This document shows, in pieces, positions 9,164 through 18,235 of a DNA stretch of 53,449 bases. The stretch is taken from positions 1-53,449 of the forward strand of contig DJOQ01000047.1 in the NCBI GenBank assembly GCA_002437245.1, given 5' to 3'. Made by a program: the position numbers and the translations under genes. Numbering within the stretch: position 1 is the stretch's first letter; each line of letters begins with the position of its first letter. Below the pieces are notes generated by a model, which saw only the letters and a program-made list of their open reading frames with translations, made no database searches and was not told the origin of the DNA. The DNA is from Ruminococcaceae bacterium UBA6434 (lineage in GTDB: Bacteria > Bacillota > Clostridia > Oscillospirales > Acutalibacteraceae).

Positions 9164-12100
9164 CACCCTCTTCATTCAGCGTTTTTTTCGCATCTTTAAG
9201 CGACATTTTTTCTATTTTTCTGACCGGCGCCCCCTGCTCAAATCCGCAAACTGCATAATAATCGCAATAGGCGCATACATCGCGGTAATTGGTACTCTCG
9301 CACGGGAGAACCTCTATCTTTCCGGCTTTCAGAGAATTCGCCATTTCGCGCAAAATACCGTCTATCTCGGTTTTGAGCTTCCCGAGCTCCTCTATGGACA
9401 GCAAATCGCCCTTATAGCCGCCGTTCTTTTTATCGTAAGTTACATTTATAAAGCGGCCGCTGACGTCTCTGTCCATACCCTCTATGGCGTCCTTGTCATT
9501 TACGACTATACCGCTGAGCCTTGACTTTTTGATTTTGCTTTCAAGCACTTCTTCGCTTTTTGCATTCCTGCCGAGATCATCGGGAGCCTTTTTGGCAGGC
9601 ATATATAACACTCCGCACGGAAAAACATCGCCGTACTTTTCTTTTCCGTTTTCTCCGAGAGCAAACAGATATATAAGCATTTGCATATTAAGACCCGAGA
9701 GTACGTCAGACAAAAGAAAAGTTTTGCCGCCCGACTTATAATCTATAACGCGCAAATACGTTTTGCCGTTTTTTTTCATTGTATCCACTCTGTCTACCGA
9801 GCCTCGGATTTTCAAGAAACCGCCGTCGGGAAGCGGCACGGCATATGACGGAATTTCTCCGTCCTCATCTATTTTGACCTCAAATCCCGAGGGTGTAAAA
9901 TCGGATACCTTCAGCTCTTCCGCAATTCGTTTGACGACTTCAAAAAGCGAATCGGAAAGGCGGTTGTAAAGATATAAAAACCTCTTCTCCTTGTTTTCTT
10001 TTCCTCCCATTGTCTCATCGAGATATTCCGATAGTAAATTTTTAACTATCGATTTAATATCATTATCGGAGAGCTCTATAAGCTTCGGTTTCGAATATAA
10101 AGACAAGATATGTTCAAGCACAAAATGTATAACTGTACCGCTCTGTGCAGGGTCAAGCTCGGCAGTTTTTCTCGGCTTCGCGTTTAACCCGTATTTGCAA
10201 AAATATTCAAATGGGCATTTATAATACGTTTCTACGCGTGACGCGGAAACATACATACTCTTTCCAAACAGGGAAATTGCGTTTTTTGGGTCTTTGATTT
10301 TTATTTCTTCCCCCGAAACCAGCCTGTCAAGAGACTTTATTCGTGACAAATATTCGGTTTTGCCGCCGAAATATTTTTTCAGCGTTGCAACAAGCGCGGT
10401 GTTTTCACGATAGCCGGCTGCAAGCGCCCTGAACGCCGAGGCGTCGCTCTCTATGGAATACAAGGGAGCCAAAAGCGCCGTATCAAGCTTCGGAGCAGTC
10501 GGAAAAGCGGTAACAATATTATCGGCTATTTCCGACGGCCGCATAGAACTGCCGTCAAAATCCGAAAGCGAATAAGTTACATAAAGCTTTTCGGACGGCG
10601 ATGTTAAGGCGCGGTATGCCGTAAATTTTTCGTCAACCGCTTTATACTCGGCGGTTTCGGCAAGTTTCACGCCTAACGAGCCGATTATTTTACGCTCGCT
10701 GTCGCTTAAAAGCCCCTCGGTTGAAGGGTCAATCGGAAATACACCGCTGTCGGCACCTATAATAAACGCCGCTTTGCAGTCGGAAACCCTGATTCTGTCC
10801 GCCGCGCCGACAGTTACGCTGTCAAGCTCCTGCGGTAATGAGCCGAGAGTTACGGCAGACAGTAAAATATCGAAAAGCTCGCTGTATCGTTTCGGTGTTA
10901 CGACCGTCTCGCCTATTGCCGACGCCATTTTGCCGAGCATATCCATAAGCGTTTCCCAAACGGTATCCTGTTCTTCGCTGAGGACGGTGTCGCCCGACGA
11001 AATAAGATACTCGGTCTTTTCACGGATCTTCGCGGTAACACCGTTTTTTATAAGAAAACTATAGATAAGTTCCGACTTTTTCTCGCCGTCGGCATCTTCA
11101 AACGCCTTTTTAAAGGTCAAAATCGGCAGAACCGATTTTTTGCGAATATCATTCAGCCTTATTAAAGTCTCTTGGCTTTTTTCTGTCACGTCGACACCGA
11201 GCCCGTTGGGATTTTCGGTAAAATCCCTGCGCCATTTTGAGCCGTCGATATTCCATATAAAAGCATAGTTTTCAAGCTCCGATATTTCATCGGCTGACAG
11301 AGCGGTAAGCCCGGTTTTCAAAAGTCTCATAAAGTTTTCCGTGGAAAAGCTCTCGGCGCAAAGCATGAGCAAACATTTTACAAACACCATAACGGGCTGC
11401 ACACCGATAGGTTTGCGCTTATCTTCAAATATCGGCACGCCGTATTTTCTGAAACTCTCGGTGAGTTCCTTATCATATGTTCCCGCGGTGCGCTCTATAA
11501 CGGCTATATTGCGGCAACGAAGCGTGGGGTCGCATCTTAAAAGTTTTTTGATTTCACACGCGACAAAATCCGCTTCATCAGCCATATTCCCTGCCGCACA
11601 CACTACGATATTTTCACATTCTTTTTTATACGGTTCGGATTCTTCGCCGCACAGATATTTTTCGAGATAAACAAGCTCGGGACTTCTGCCGTCTTCTTTA
11701 ACGTTTAATATTTCGGGTTGCGAAACGCTGACGTTTTGTTCTGCGGCGCACTCTTTAAGATATGAGAACTCCGAATTAACATTTTCAAAAACGGAAATGC
11801 CCTCGCGTGATAAATCTCTGTCGGTACAAAGGGAAATATACACATTTTCGGCTTTCGGCAAAATGCTCTTAATACAGTTTCGCTCCTGTTTTGTAAAGCC
11901 GCAAAATGCATCAAAATAAACGGCTTTACCGTCGAAAAAGTCGGTTTCCGATATCATATCGGCGGCAACGGTCAACAAATTTTCATCGTCAAAAAAGCTG
12001 CGGCTCGAAAGGGCGTCATATGTTGCCGCTATCAGCGCAAGCTCGGAAAGCTTTTTCCCGAGAGACTTATTTTCGGTCTTTTCGGAGACCTCGGCAATTT

Positions 12101-12503
12101 CATCGGGCGAGACGGCGCACTGCTTTAGCTCGGTTACAAAGGTCAAAAGGTTAGACAAAAGCGTCGGCTTTGAAGAAAACTTTTTAAAATATTCGAGTTT
12201 TCCCGACAACGCCTCAAGCGAGAGACTCATCATCACTTTGCGCGTGCCGTCGTCAATTGTCTTATTAAGAGCCTTACCGTACTGCTCGTTTATTACGAAA
12301 GCAAGGCGCGTAAAGCTCAATATATCAACATTGAGCATTTTTTGCGCACCGATTTTTTCAAGAATGCTGCGTTCGCTCTCAAACGAGAACTGCTCGGGCA
12401 CTATGAGTATACACTTTTTATTTTCGGACGCTCTCTCTGCGATAAGAGTTCTGATTTTTTCCGTTTTGCCGCTGTTGTTGCGGCCGAGTATAAAGTTAAG
12501 CAT
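9150..12503 (-). CDS. addB: AddB, ATP-dependent helicase/deoxyribonuclease subunit B
   Basis: AddB is the second AddAB subunit, with an inactivated helicase fold that recognises Chi and a second nuclease domain. The 1117-aa protein opens MLNFILGRNNSGKTEKI (P-loop GRNNSGKT). A long, poorly conserved helicase-like body follows. The C-terminal nuclease has LRVIDYKSGGKTF. Cysteines consistent with the AddB 4Fe-4S cluster lie in YKCPFEYFC (about 755) and in VCAYCDYYAVCGFE near the C-terminus. GGGGGC precedes the ATG. The gene is 34 bp downstream of the alpha-galactosidase gene and overlaps addA, so translation of addB and addA is probably coupled. Confidence 0.95.
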   Translation of the reverse strand: MLNFILGRNNSGKTEKIRTLIAERASENKKCILIVPEQFSFESERSILEKIGAQKMLNVDILSFTRLAFVINEQYGKALNKTIDDGTRKVMMSLSLEALSGKLEYFKKFSSKPTLLSNLLTFVTELKQCAVSPDEIAEVSEKTENKSLGKKLSELALIAATYDALSSRSFFDDENLLTVAADMISETDFFDGKAVYFDAFCGFTKQERNCIKSILPKAENVYISLCTDRDLSREGISVFENVNSEFSYLKECAAEQNVSVSQPEILNVKEDGRSPELVYLEKYLCGEESEPYKKECENIVVCAAGNMADEADFVACEIKKLLRCDPTLRCRNIAVIERTAGTYDKELTESFRKYGVPIFEDKRKPIGVQPVMVFVKCLLMLCAESFSTENFMRLLKTGLTALSADEISELENYAFIWNIDGSKWRRDFTENPNGLGVDVTEKSQETLIRLNDIRKKSVLPILTFKKAFEDADGEKKSELIYSFLIKNGVTAKIREKTEYLISSGDTVLSEEQDTVWETLMDMLGKMASAIGETVVTPKRYSELFDILLSAVTLGSLPQELDSVTVGAADRIRVSDCKAAFIIGADSGVFPIDPSTEGLLSDSERKIIGSLGVKLAETAEYKAVDEKFTAYRALTSPSEKLYVTYSLSDFDGSSMRPSEIADNIVTAFPTAPKLDTALLAPLYSIESDASAFRALAAGYRENTALVATLKKYFGGKTEYLSRIKSLDRLVSGEEIKIKDPKNAISLFGKSMYVSASRVETYYKCPFEYFCKYGLNAKPRKTAELDPAQSGTVIHFVLEHILSLYSKPKLIELSDNDIKSIVKNLLSEYLDETMGGKENKEKRFLYLYNRLSDSLFEVVKRIAEELKVSDFTPSGFEVKIDEDGEIPSYAVPLPDGGFLKIRGSVDRVDTMKKNGKTYLRVIDYKSGGKTFLLSDVLSGLNMQMLIYLFALGENGKEKYGDVFPCGVLYMPAKKAPDDLGRNAKSEEVLESKIKKSRLSGIVVNDKDAIEGMDRDVSGRFINVTYDKKNGGYKGDLLSIEELGKLKTEIDGILREMANSLKAGKIEVLPCESTNYRDVCAYCDYYAVCGFEQGAPVRKIEKMSLKDAKKTLNEEGDDVG

Positions 12504-12537
12504 TTTGCGCCCCCTTTTATGCTGTTCATATCAAAAT

Positions 12538-13821
12538 TCAATATAATCCGAAAAACGCCGACGAATGCGGTTTTAAAGAGACGGTAACGTCTTTTTCACA
12601 TTTTGAAATATCTTTTCTCGCCCATAAATCGCGAACCGCACAACCGCCCTCAATGCCCAAATCCGAAAACTTCAATTTATGACATTTTTCTTCGTCGGAA
12701 AGATTGAAAACCGCAACCGCAGTACCGTTTTTTATTTGTGTCCGCCACACCGCAATGCCGCCTTTATTGTAAACAAACAACGGCTTTTCGGAGTTTTGAT
12801 TTACACTTATAACTTCGGAATTTGTAACAAGAGACAGAGTATAATCATCCGTAAGGCGAAGCTCGCCGCCGAAAAAAAGCGGAGAGCGAAAAACAGACCA
12901 CAGGGTCATCATGGTTTTTTGTTCTTCCTTTGTAAGCCCCGAATCACGCCCCATATCGCCCATATAAGAGCCGTCTATGCAGAGCTTGCCGAGCGGCAAA
13001 ATGTCGCAGTCGGGAAATGAACTGTCTTTTACATACGGATACCACTTTTCGCAGAGTGAAAACATATCGATAAGCTTATCCCATCTGTCCCAAAAATCGC
13101 CGGAAATACGCCACATATTCGCGTTTTCGGAGAGATGCTCGGCTTTATTTAACGGTGCCGGACCCGGCGAGAGGCTCAGTACCATATCTCTGCCGGAACG
13201 GTCTATTGCAGCCCGTATCATTTCGATTTCTTTTTCCGCCGAATACGGATTTTGCGGACTGAACTCGGTGTTTGCTATATCATCTGCTTTTACAAAATCC
13301 ACGCCCCAAGAGGCATACAGTTGGAAAACTGAATCGTAATATTCTTCGGCTCCCCTTTTTTCCGTATCTACCCCATACATATCGGTATTCCAGGGGCACA
13401 GCGAAAAACGGGAAGCAATATCGCGCGCACGGGCGGTTGTGCCGTAAATATGCGTATTTCGGTGAACCGCCTGTCTTGGAATACCGCGCATAATATGGAT
13501 ACCGAATTTTAGCCCCATAGAGTGAATTTTATCGGCTATCGGCTTAAATCCCGCGCCGTTTGCGGAGGACGGAAAGCGATTTACCGCAGGGATAAGGCGC
13601 GAATATTCGTCCATACAGAGGTCGGCAAAGTTATTGTATATATTACCCTTTGCCAAGGGCTCGTACCACTGTATATCACAGACAACATATTGATAGCCGT
13701 ATTTTTTCAGACGGTCACGCATAAACTCGGCGTTTCCGAGAAGCTCATCTTCGGTTACGCCTGCGCCGTAGCAATCCCAACTGTTCCACCCCATAGGGGG
13801 CTTTGTGATAAAACTCTTCAT
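12538..13821 (-). CDS. GH27-family alpha-galactosidase, cytoplasmic
   Basis: The enzyme probably releases terminal alpha-galactose from internalised oligosaccharides such as melibiose or raffinose type. The 427-aa protein starts with the GH27 signature PPMGWNSWDCYG (about residues 5-16) and continues with VVCDIQWYEP. The likely nucleophile Asp is in VDFVKADDIA (about 182-191), and the acid/base Asp is in WRISGDFWDRWD (about 238-249). A small C-terminal beta-domain ends the protein. There is no signal peptide. I chose ATG 13821 with GGGTGAAG upstream; a TTG 15 nt further upstream lacks spacing for a site. The promoter is at 13848-13876. The gene reads toward addB with only a 34-bp gap. Specificity for galactose over arabinopyranose is not proven. 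Confidence 0.88.
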   Translation of the reverse strand: MKSFITKPPMGWNSWDCYGAGVTEDELLGNAEFMRDRLKKYGYQYVVCDIQWYEPLAKGNIYNNFADLCMDEYSRLIPAVNRFPSSANGAGFKPIADKIHSMGLKFGIHIMRGIPRQAVHRNTHIYGTTARARDIASRFSLCPWNTDMYGVDTEKRGAEEYYDSVFQLYASWGVDFVKADDIANTEFSPQNPYSAEKEIEMIRAAIDRSGRDMVLSLSPGPAPLNKAEHLSENANMWRISGDFWDRWDKLIDMFSLCEKWYPYVKDSSFPDCDILPLGKLCIDGSYMGDMGRDSGLTKEEQKTMMTLWSVFRSPLFFGGELRLTDDYTLSLVTNSEVISVNQNSEKPLFVYNKGGIAVWRTQIKNGTAVAVFNLSDEEKCHKLKFSDLGIEGGCAVRDLWARKDISKCEKDVTVSLKPHSSAFFGLY

Positions 13822-13847
13822 ATCTTCACCCGACAATCATTTGTTTT

Positions 13848-13876
13848 ATTATACAATATAAGGCACAACAAAACAA
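13848..13876 (-). promoter_or_regulatory. Promoter of the alpha-galactosidase gene
   Basis: On the minus strand, TTGTTT (13871-13876) and TATAAT (13848-13853) are spaced by 17 bp, about 27 bp upstream of the ATG. The flanks form a loose dyad, TTGTTTT at 13841 and AAAACAA at 13870, which might be an operator. Confidence 0.7.
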
Positions 13877-13879
13877 CCG

Positions 13880-14225
13880 AACTTGAAAAATATCAGACAA
13901 AGAAAAAGCCGGCACGGATAAGGCCGGGCGTTCATAAGAAAGCGTTGGTTTCTCGCATAAAAATCTCTTATGCTTTTGCCAAAAGGCCTCACAAGGCTAC
14001 AGCCTTGCTTCGTTTCCTGACTTCGGCATAAAAAATTTTTATAGCTATGAAACTGCGAAGCACTTCAAAATAATATATTTTTGATACAAGAAAGGGCAAA
14101 CCCCTCAGATAAGCCCTGGCTTATCTGAGGGGTCAATTATTATTGGACAAAAATGTTGTTTTGAAGCAACACTGCCTTATAAACACCCGGCCGAATCCCG
14201 TACCGGTAACAAGCAAATATAGCGC
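13880..14225. other. Gene-free stretch with several hairpins
   Basis: I see no convincing coding region here. Three dyads stand out. The first is a weak GC-rich hairpin (about 13903-13929) with a T-run on the minus strand, a possible terminator for the suf operon. The second is GCATAA/TTATGC (13955-13973). The third is CAAGGCT/AGCCTTG (13992-14007). A long perfect dyad at 14100-14133 is listed separately. The density of hairpins suggests a dispersed repeat or a structured RNA. Confidence 0.5.
14100..14133. repeat. Perfect 16-bp inverted repeat, possible suf terminator
   Basis: ACCCCTCAGATAAGCC (14100-14115) pairs perfectly with its complement at 14118-14133 across a 2-nt centre. This is an unusually long, near loop-free stem. 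U-tracts are poor on both sides (minus GGGGTTTGCCCTTTC, plus CAATTATTATT), so it is not a textbook terminator. It is nevertheless the first strong stem about 95 bp past sufU. Confidence 0.6.
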
Positions 14226-14660
14226 TTATTTCTTTTCTTTACCGTTTAAGGCTTCGGAAAGCGTATGCCAGCCGAGAACGGCACATTTTACACGCGCCGG
14301 CATATGTGAAATATCACGGAGCGCAGACGCTTCTTCAAGGCTTTCGATTTCCTCTTCGGAGGCTTCGCCTTTAATCATCTTCAGAAAAATGTCGCCGAGT
14401 TTTAACGCGTCCTCTTTTTTCTTGCCTATAATCATACCGAGCATAATATCCGCAGACGCCTGCGAGATGGCGCATCCGTCACCGAGAAAGGCGCCGTCGG
14501 TTATTGTATCGCCGTCGGTTTTAAGCTTAAGCCATATATCGTCGCCACAGTTGGGGTTAACGCCCTCTAAGACTATATCGGCGTCGGGCAAATCGTGCTT
14601 AAACTCCGGATGAACATTGTGCTCCGTCAGTATTTCATTGTAAAAGCTTCTATTCTCCAT
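14226..14660 (-). CDS. sufU: SufU-type Fe-S assembly / sulfur-transfer protein
   Basis: SufU is a zinc-containing IscU-like partner of SufS. In Firmicutes it accepts persulfide sulfur from SufS for delivery to SufBCD. The 144-aa protein keeps the family ligands: Cys and Asp in NPNCGDD (about 38-44), Cys in GDGCAISQAS (about 64-73) and Cys in ARVKCAVLGW (about 122-131). It also has the insertion between the second and third Cys that separates SufU from IscU. It overlaps the end of sufS by 11 bp and is the last gene of the operon. Confidence 0.95.
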   Translation of the reverse strand: MENRSFYNEILTEHNVHPEFKHDLPDADIVLEGVNPNCGDDIWLKLKTDGDTITDGAFLGDGCAISQASADIMLGMIIGKKKEDALKLGDIFLKMIKGEASEEEIESLEEASALRDISHMPARVKCAVLGWHTLSEALNGKEKK

Positions 14661-15864
14661 AACCCATACGCTCCCTTATTGTTGCTACACTGTCGGTAAA
14701 TTTATCGACCTCGTCCTCGGTATTATAAAAAGCAAAGCTTGCTCTTGCGGTGGAATTAAGTCCCAAATGCGTGAGCAGCGGCTGTGCGCAATGGTGACCG
14801 GCTCTTACGGCTATACCGTCCGCAGCCAATATTTCGCTTATATCGTGCGGATGGACATTATCGACCGTGAATGTAACTATTCCCGTGTGCTCATCGGCAT
14901 TTTCCGAACCGATAATATTTACGTGGGGAATTTTTTTCATTTTTTCGATTGCACGTGAGGTAAGTGCAATTTCACGCTCGCCTATATAGTCAAATCCGAC
15001 TTTTTCAATATAATCTATTGCCGCCTTGAGACCTGCGGCGCCGGCGGCATTTACGGTACCTGCCTCGAATTTATGCGGCAACTCGGCATATACAGCCGAT
15101 GTCCGTGTAACGGAATCTATCATCTCGCCGCCCGACAAAAACGGCGGCATTTTTTCGAGTAATTCCTCTTTGCCGTAAAGAACGCCTATGCCCATAGGCG
15201 CCAAAAGCTTATGACCCGAAAAAGCGAAGAAATCAGCGTCGAGGTCTGTGACGTCAACTTTCATATGAGGTGTGCTCTGCGCTCCGTCGACAACCATAAC
15301 GGCGCCCTTTTCGTGAGCGAGCCTCGCAATTTCTTTTACCGGATACTCTCTGCCGAGCACGTTTGAAACCTGCGTCGTTGCGACAATTTTCGTCCTATCG
15401 GTTATAAGCTCTTTTACCTTTTCAAGGTCGATGCTGCCGTCCTTATCACATTCGATGAATTTAAGCTCGGCACCGCAGGTTTTTGCCACCATTTGCCACG
15501 GCAAAAGGTCGCTGTGATGCTCCATTATCGAAACAACTATCTCGTCGCCTTTTTTAACATTTGAAAGCCCGTAGCTGTAGGCTACAAGATTGAGACTTTC
15601 CGTGGTATTTCTTGTGAAAATTATCTCGCTGCTCTTTTTCGCACCGATAAATTTTCGAACGGTTTCTCTGGCGTTTTCATAGACCTCGGTAGCCTCGACG
15701 CTCAAAGAGTAAAGTCCGCGCAAGGGGTTTGCGTTGTAATTTTTGTAAAAATCGCCCTCGGCGTCAATAACGCACTGCGGACGCTGTGAAGTCGCGGCAT
15801 TATCGATATAAATTATTTTATTCTGCATAAGCAGCGGAAAATCTTTTCTGTAATCGTAGTGCAT
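14650..15864 (-). CDS. sufS: SufS cysteine desulfurase
   Basis: SufS is a PLP enzyme that takes sulfur from cysteine as a persulfide and passes it to SufU. The 404-aa protein has IYIDNAATSQRP near the N-terminus. The PLP lysine is in FFAFSGHKLLAPMGIG (about 215-230) with VMVVDGAQSTPH upstream. The catalytic Cys is in VRAGHHCAQPLL (about 350-361), which is the group II (SufS) form. I chose ATG 15864, one base after the sufD stop, with GAGGA inside the end of sufD. Its place between sufD and sufU is the standard Firmicutes order. Confidence 0.97.
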   Translation of the reverse strand: MHYDYRKDFPLLMQNKIIYIDNAATSQRPQCVIDAEGDFYKNYNANPLRGLYSLSVEATEVYENARETVRKFIGAKKSSEIIFTRNTTESLNLVAYSYGLSNVKKGDEIVVSIMEHHSDLLPWQMVAKTCGAELKFIECDKDGSIDLEKVKELITDRTKIVATTQVSNVLGREYPVKEIARLAHEKGAVMVVDGAQSTPHMKVDVTDLDADFFAFSGHKLLAPMGIGVLYGKEELLEKMPPFLSGGEMIDSVTRTSAVYAELPHKFEAGTVNAAGAAGLKAAIDYIEKVGFDYIGEREIALTSRAIEKMKKIPHVNIIGSENADEHTGIVTFTVDNVHPHDISEILAADGIAVRAGHHCAQPLLTHLGLNSTARASFAFYNTEDEVDKFTDSVATIRERMGYGE

Positions 15865-15865
15865 T

Positions 15866-16774
15866 TTAAAGGTCCTCGTCAAGTATTTTGATTATGAGCT
15901 TTTCGGTTTCTTCGTCGCCCGTTTCGCGAGCCAAACGCTCAATGGCGGCTCTCGCAAGAATATTTTCCGCCTCGGCTTTTCCTATGCCGCGGCTCTCAAA
16001 ATAAAACAGCGTTTCATCGTCAAGCTCGCCTATTGTTGCGCCGTGATTGCCGACAACATTTTCTTCGGCGCAAAGAATCAGCGGTACGGTTTTGTTTACC
16101 ACGCCGTCGCCGAGCATCAAAACGGTCTCTTTTTCGTTGCCGACGGAGTCGGACGAGCCCGTTTTGAAGTCTATTGTACCTCTGAATATTTTTGAAGAAG
16201 AGTCCTTCAGCGCACCGCTTGCGTTTATTTCGCTTTCAGTGCTCATGCCGTAATGATTGACAACAAGATTGATATCTACGGTCTGTTCTCTCTGCCCGAG
16301 ATAGCCTATATCGGACTTGAAACTGCTCTTATCGCCCGTAAGCTCAATGAGGCTGTCGGAATAAATATCTCCTTTGCCCGGGAAAATCTGCAAAAGCTCT
16401 ACCCTGCCGTTTTTATCACAGGAAGATGTAACCTTATTGTAAACAAGCGACTTTTCACCGCTTTTTTGCACCTGAATAAGGCGCACAAGGGCATTCTCTT
16501 TTACGTTAAGTTCTGTTTCGACGGCAAGATTATTTTCCGCCGAAAGGACTTCAATAACGGTAACCGAGCTTTCGCTTTGCGCATTTATCGTAACTTTCTT
16601 GCGGCTGAATTCATTTTCGCCATTTATCTCGACGCGCATTACCTTTTCGCATTCCGCTACGTCAACAGTAAGCGGAGACATCTCGGTTGTGCCGTTTTCG
16701 TCCCAAGAAAGAGCCGTTTCATTTACCCCGAGCCGATTCCAAGTTCTTGTCGGAAGTCTGTTTATCAAAGTCAT
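15866..16774 (-). CDS. sufD: SufD, Fe-S assembly scaffold component
   Basis: SufD forms the SufB1-C2-D1 scaffold with SufB and the ATPase SufC. At 302 aa it is shorter than E. coli SufD (423 aa), as is usual in Clostridia. The N-terminus LINRLPTRTWNRLGVN is typical. The beta-helix core ends in the conserved NHGATIGELDDETLFYFESRG, in which the His of NHG matches the SufD position needed for iron acquisition, and then EAENILARAAIE. ATG 16774 is preceded by AAAGGGTGA. It follows sufB by 25 bp. Confidence 0.95.
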   Translation of the reverse strand: MTLINRLPTRTWNRLGVNETALSWDENGTTEMSPLTVDVAECEKVMRVEINGENEFSRKKVTINAQSESSVTVIEVLSAENNLAVETELNVKENALVRLIQVQKSGEKSLVYNKVTSSCDKNGRVELLQIFPGKGDIYSDSLIELTGDKSSFKSDIGYLGQREQTVDINLVVNHYGMSTESEINASGALKDSSSKIFRGTIDFKTGSSDSVGNEKETVLMLGDGVVNKTVPLILCAEENVVGNHGATIGELDDETLFYFESRGIGKAEAENILARAAIERLARETGDEETEKLIIKILDEDL

Positions 16775-16799
16775 ATAATTCACCCTTTCCAAAAGACCT

Positions 16800-18206
16800 T
16801 TAGCCTATACTGCCTTTCATTTCAAGTCTTATGAGGTTATTCATTTCAACGGCATATTCAACAGGAAGCTCTTTTGAAACATTATCCGCAAAGCCGCTTA
16901 CTATAAGGGCGCGTGCGTCCTCTTCGCTCATACCGCGGCTCATAAGATAAAATACCGCTTCGTTGCTGATACTGCCTATTTTTGCTTCGTGACCGACTGC
17001 GGCGTCTTTAGTGCGTATATCCATAGCCGGTATTGTGTCCGAGCGTGACTGCGAATCAAGCATAAGAGACTGACACGAAACAGACGACTTTGTCCCTTTT
17101 GCGCTCTTTTCAACAACAACGCTGCTTCTGAAGGTGCTTATTCCGCCGCCCTTGCTTATTGAACGGGTATTCATATAAGAGCTTGTATTTTTGCCCACAT
17201 GAACAACCTTAGCGCCCGTATCAAGGTTTTGACCCTTGCCCGCAAAAGTGACGCCCGTAAACTCCATACGGGAATTGTCGCCCTTTAAAATGCTCATGGG
17301 ATAAAGGCAGCCGACATGTGAGCCGAACGAACCCGAAACCCACTCGATAACGCCGCCTTCTTCAACAAGAGCACGTTTGGTATTGAGGTTATACATATTT
17401 TTAGACCAGTTTTCAATAGTGGAATATCTGAGCTTGGCGTTCTTTTTTACATACAGCTCCACACAGCCTGCGTGAAGGTTTGCAACATTGTATTTAGGAG
17501 CGGAACAACCCTCGATGAAATGGAGGCTTGCGCCCTCATCGACAATTATAAGCGTATGCTCAAACTGCCCTGCACCCTTTGCATTAAGCCTGAAATACGA
17601 CTGAAGCGGAATTGAAACCTGCACACCCTTAGGTACGTACACGAACGAGCCGCCTGACCAGACCGCGCCGTGAAGAGCGGCAAACTTATGGTCGTGCGGA
17701 GTTACAAGTTTCATAAAGTATTTTTTTACCATGTCGGCATACTCGCCGCTCATGGCGCTCTCCATATCGGAATACATAACGCCCTGAGCCGCAACCTCGT
17801 CCTTAACATTATGGTAAACAAGTTCCGAGTCGTACTGCGCGCCGACGCCTGCGAGAGATTTGCGCTCCGCCTTTGGAATACCGAGCCTTTCAAATGTATC
17901 TTTAATATCCTTGGGCACGTTTTTCCAATTATTTTGCATTTTTGTGTTGGGACGGACATATGTCGCGATATTATCTATATCAAGTCCGTCAAGAGACGGT
18001 CCCCAATCCGGCACTTTCATCTCGTTATATATCTGCAAAGACTGAAGACGGAATTGCTGCATCCAAACAGGGTCGTTTTTCTCCTTGGAGAGCTTGTCTA
18101 TTATTTCGGGAGTAAGTCCGCTCTCCATACGGTAAGCGTCGTGCTCCTCATCGCGTATATCATAGACACTGCGGTCAATGTCTTCAATTTGACTTTTCTC
18201 TTTCAT
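16800..18206 (-). CDS. sufB: SufB, Fe-S assembly scaffold component
   Basis: SufB is the main scaffold subunit on which the nascent Fe-S cluster is built in the SufBCD complex. The 468-aa protein has family blocks PDWGPSLDGLDIDNIATYVRP, AALHGAVWSGGSFVYVPKGV and EGCSAPKYNVANLHAGCVE. They include the central Cys of EGCSAP that corresponds to the essential cluster/sulfur-accepting region. The C-terminal VGHEAKIGSISNEAVFYLMSRG supplies the Glu/His residues at the SufB-SufD interface. Length is normal for Firmicutes. sufC lies 29 bp upstream. Confidence 0.97.
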   Translation of the reverse strand: MKEKSQIEDIDRSVYDIRDEEHDAYRMESGLTPEIIDKLSKEKNDPVWMQQFRLQSLQIYNEMKVPDWGPSLDGLDIDNIATYVRPNTKMQNNWKNVPKDIKDTFERLGIPKAERKSLAGVGAQYDSELVYHNVKDEVAAQGVMYSDMESAMSGEYADMVKKYFMKLVTPHDHKFAALHGAVWSGGSFVYVPKGVQVSIPLQSYFRLNAKGAGQFEHTLIIVDEGASLHFIEGCSAPKYNVANLHAGCVELYVKKNAKLRYSTIENWSKNMYNLNTKRALVEEGGVIEWVSGSFGSHVGCLYPMSILKGDNSRMEFTGVTFAGKGQNLDTGAKVVHVGKNTSSYMNTRSISKGGGISTFRSSVVVEKSAKGTKSSVSCQSLMLDSQSRSDTIPAMDIRTKDAAVGHEAKIGSISNEAVFYLMSRGMSEEDARALIVSGFADNVSKELPVEYAVEMNNLIRLEMKGSIG

Positions 18207-18235
18207 TTATAATCACCAACTTTTTATGGGATAAA

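Noticed and set aside
13522..14031. A 169-codon plus-strand frame over the start of the GH27 gene and the hairpin region
   Set aside because: Its first half is antisense to the alpha-galactosidase and the remainder runs through repeats without a start signal.
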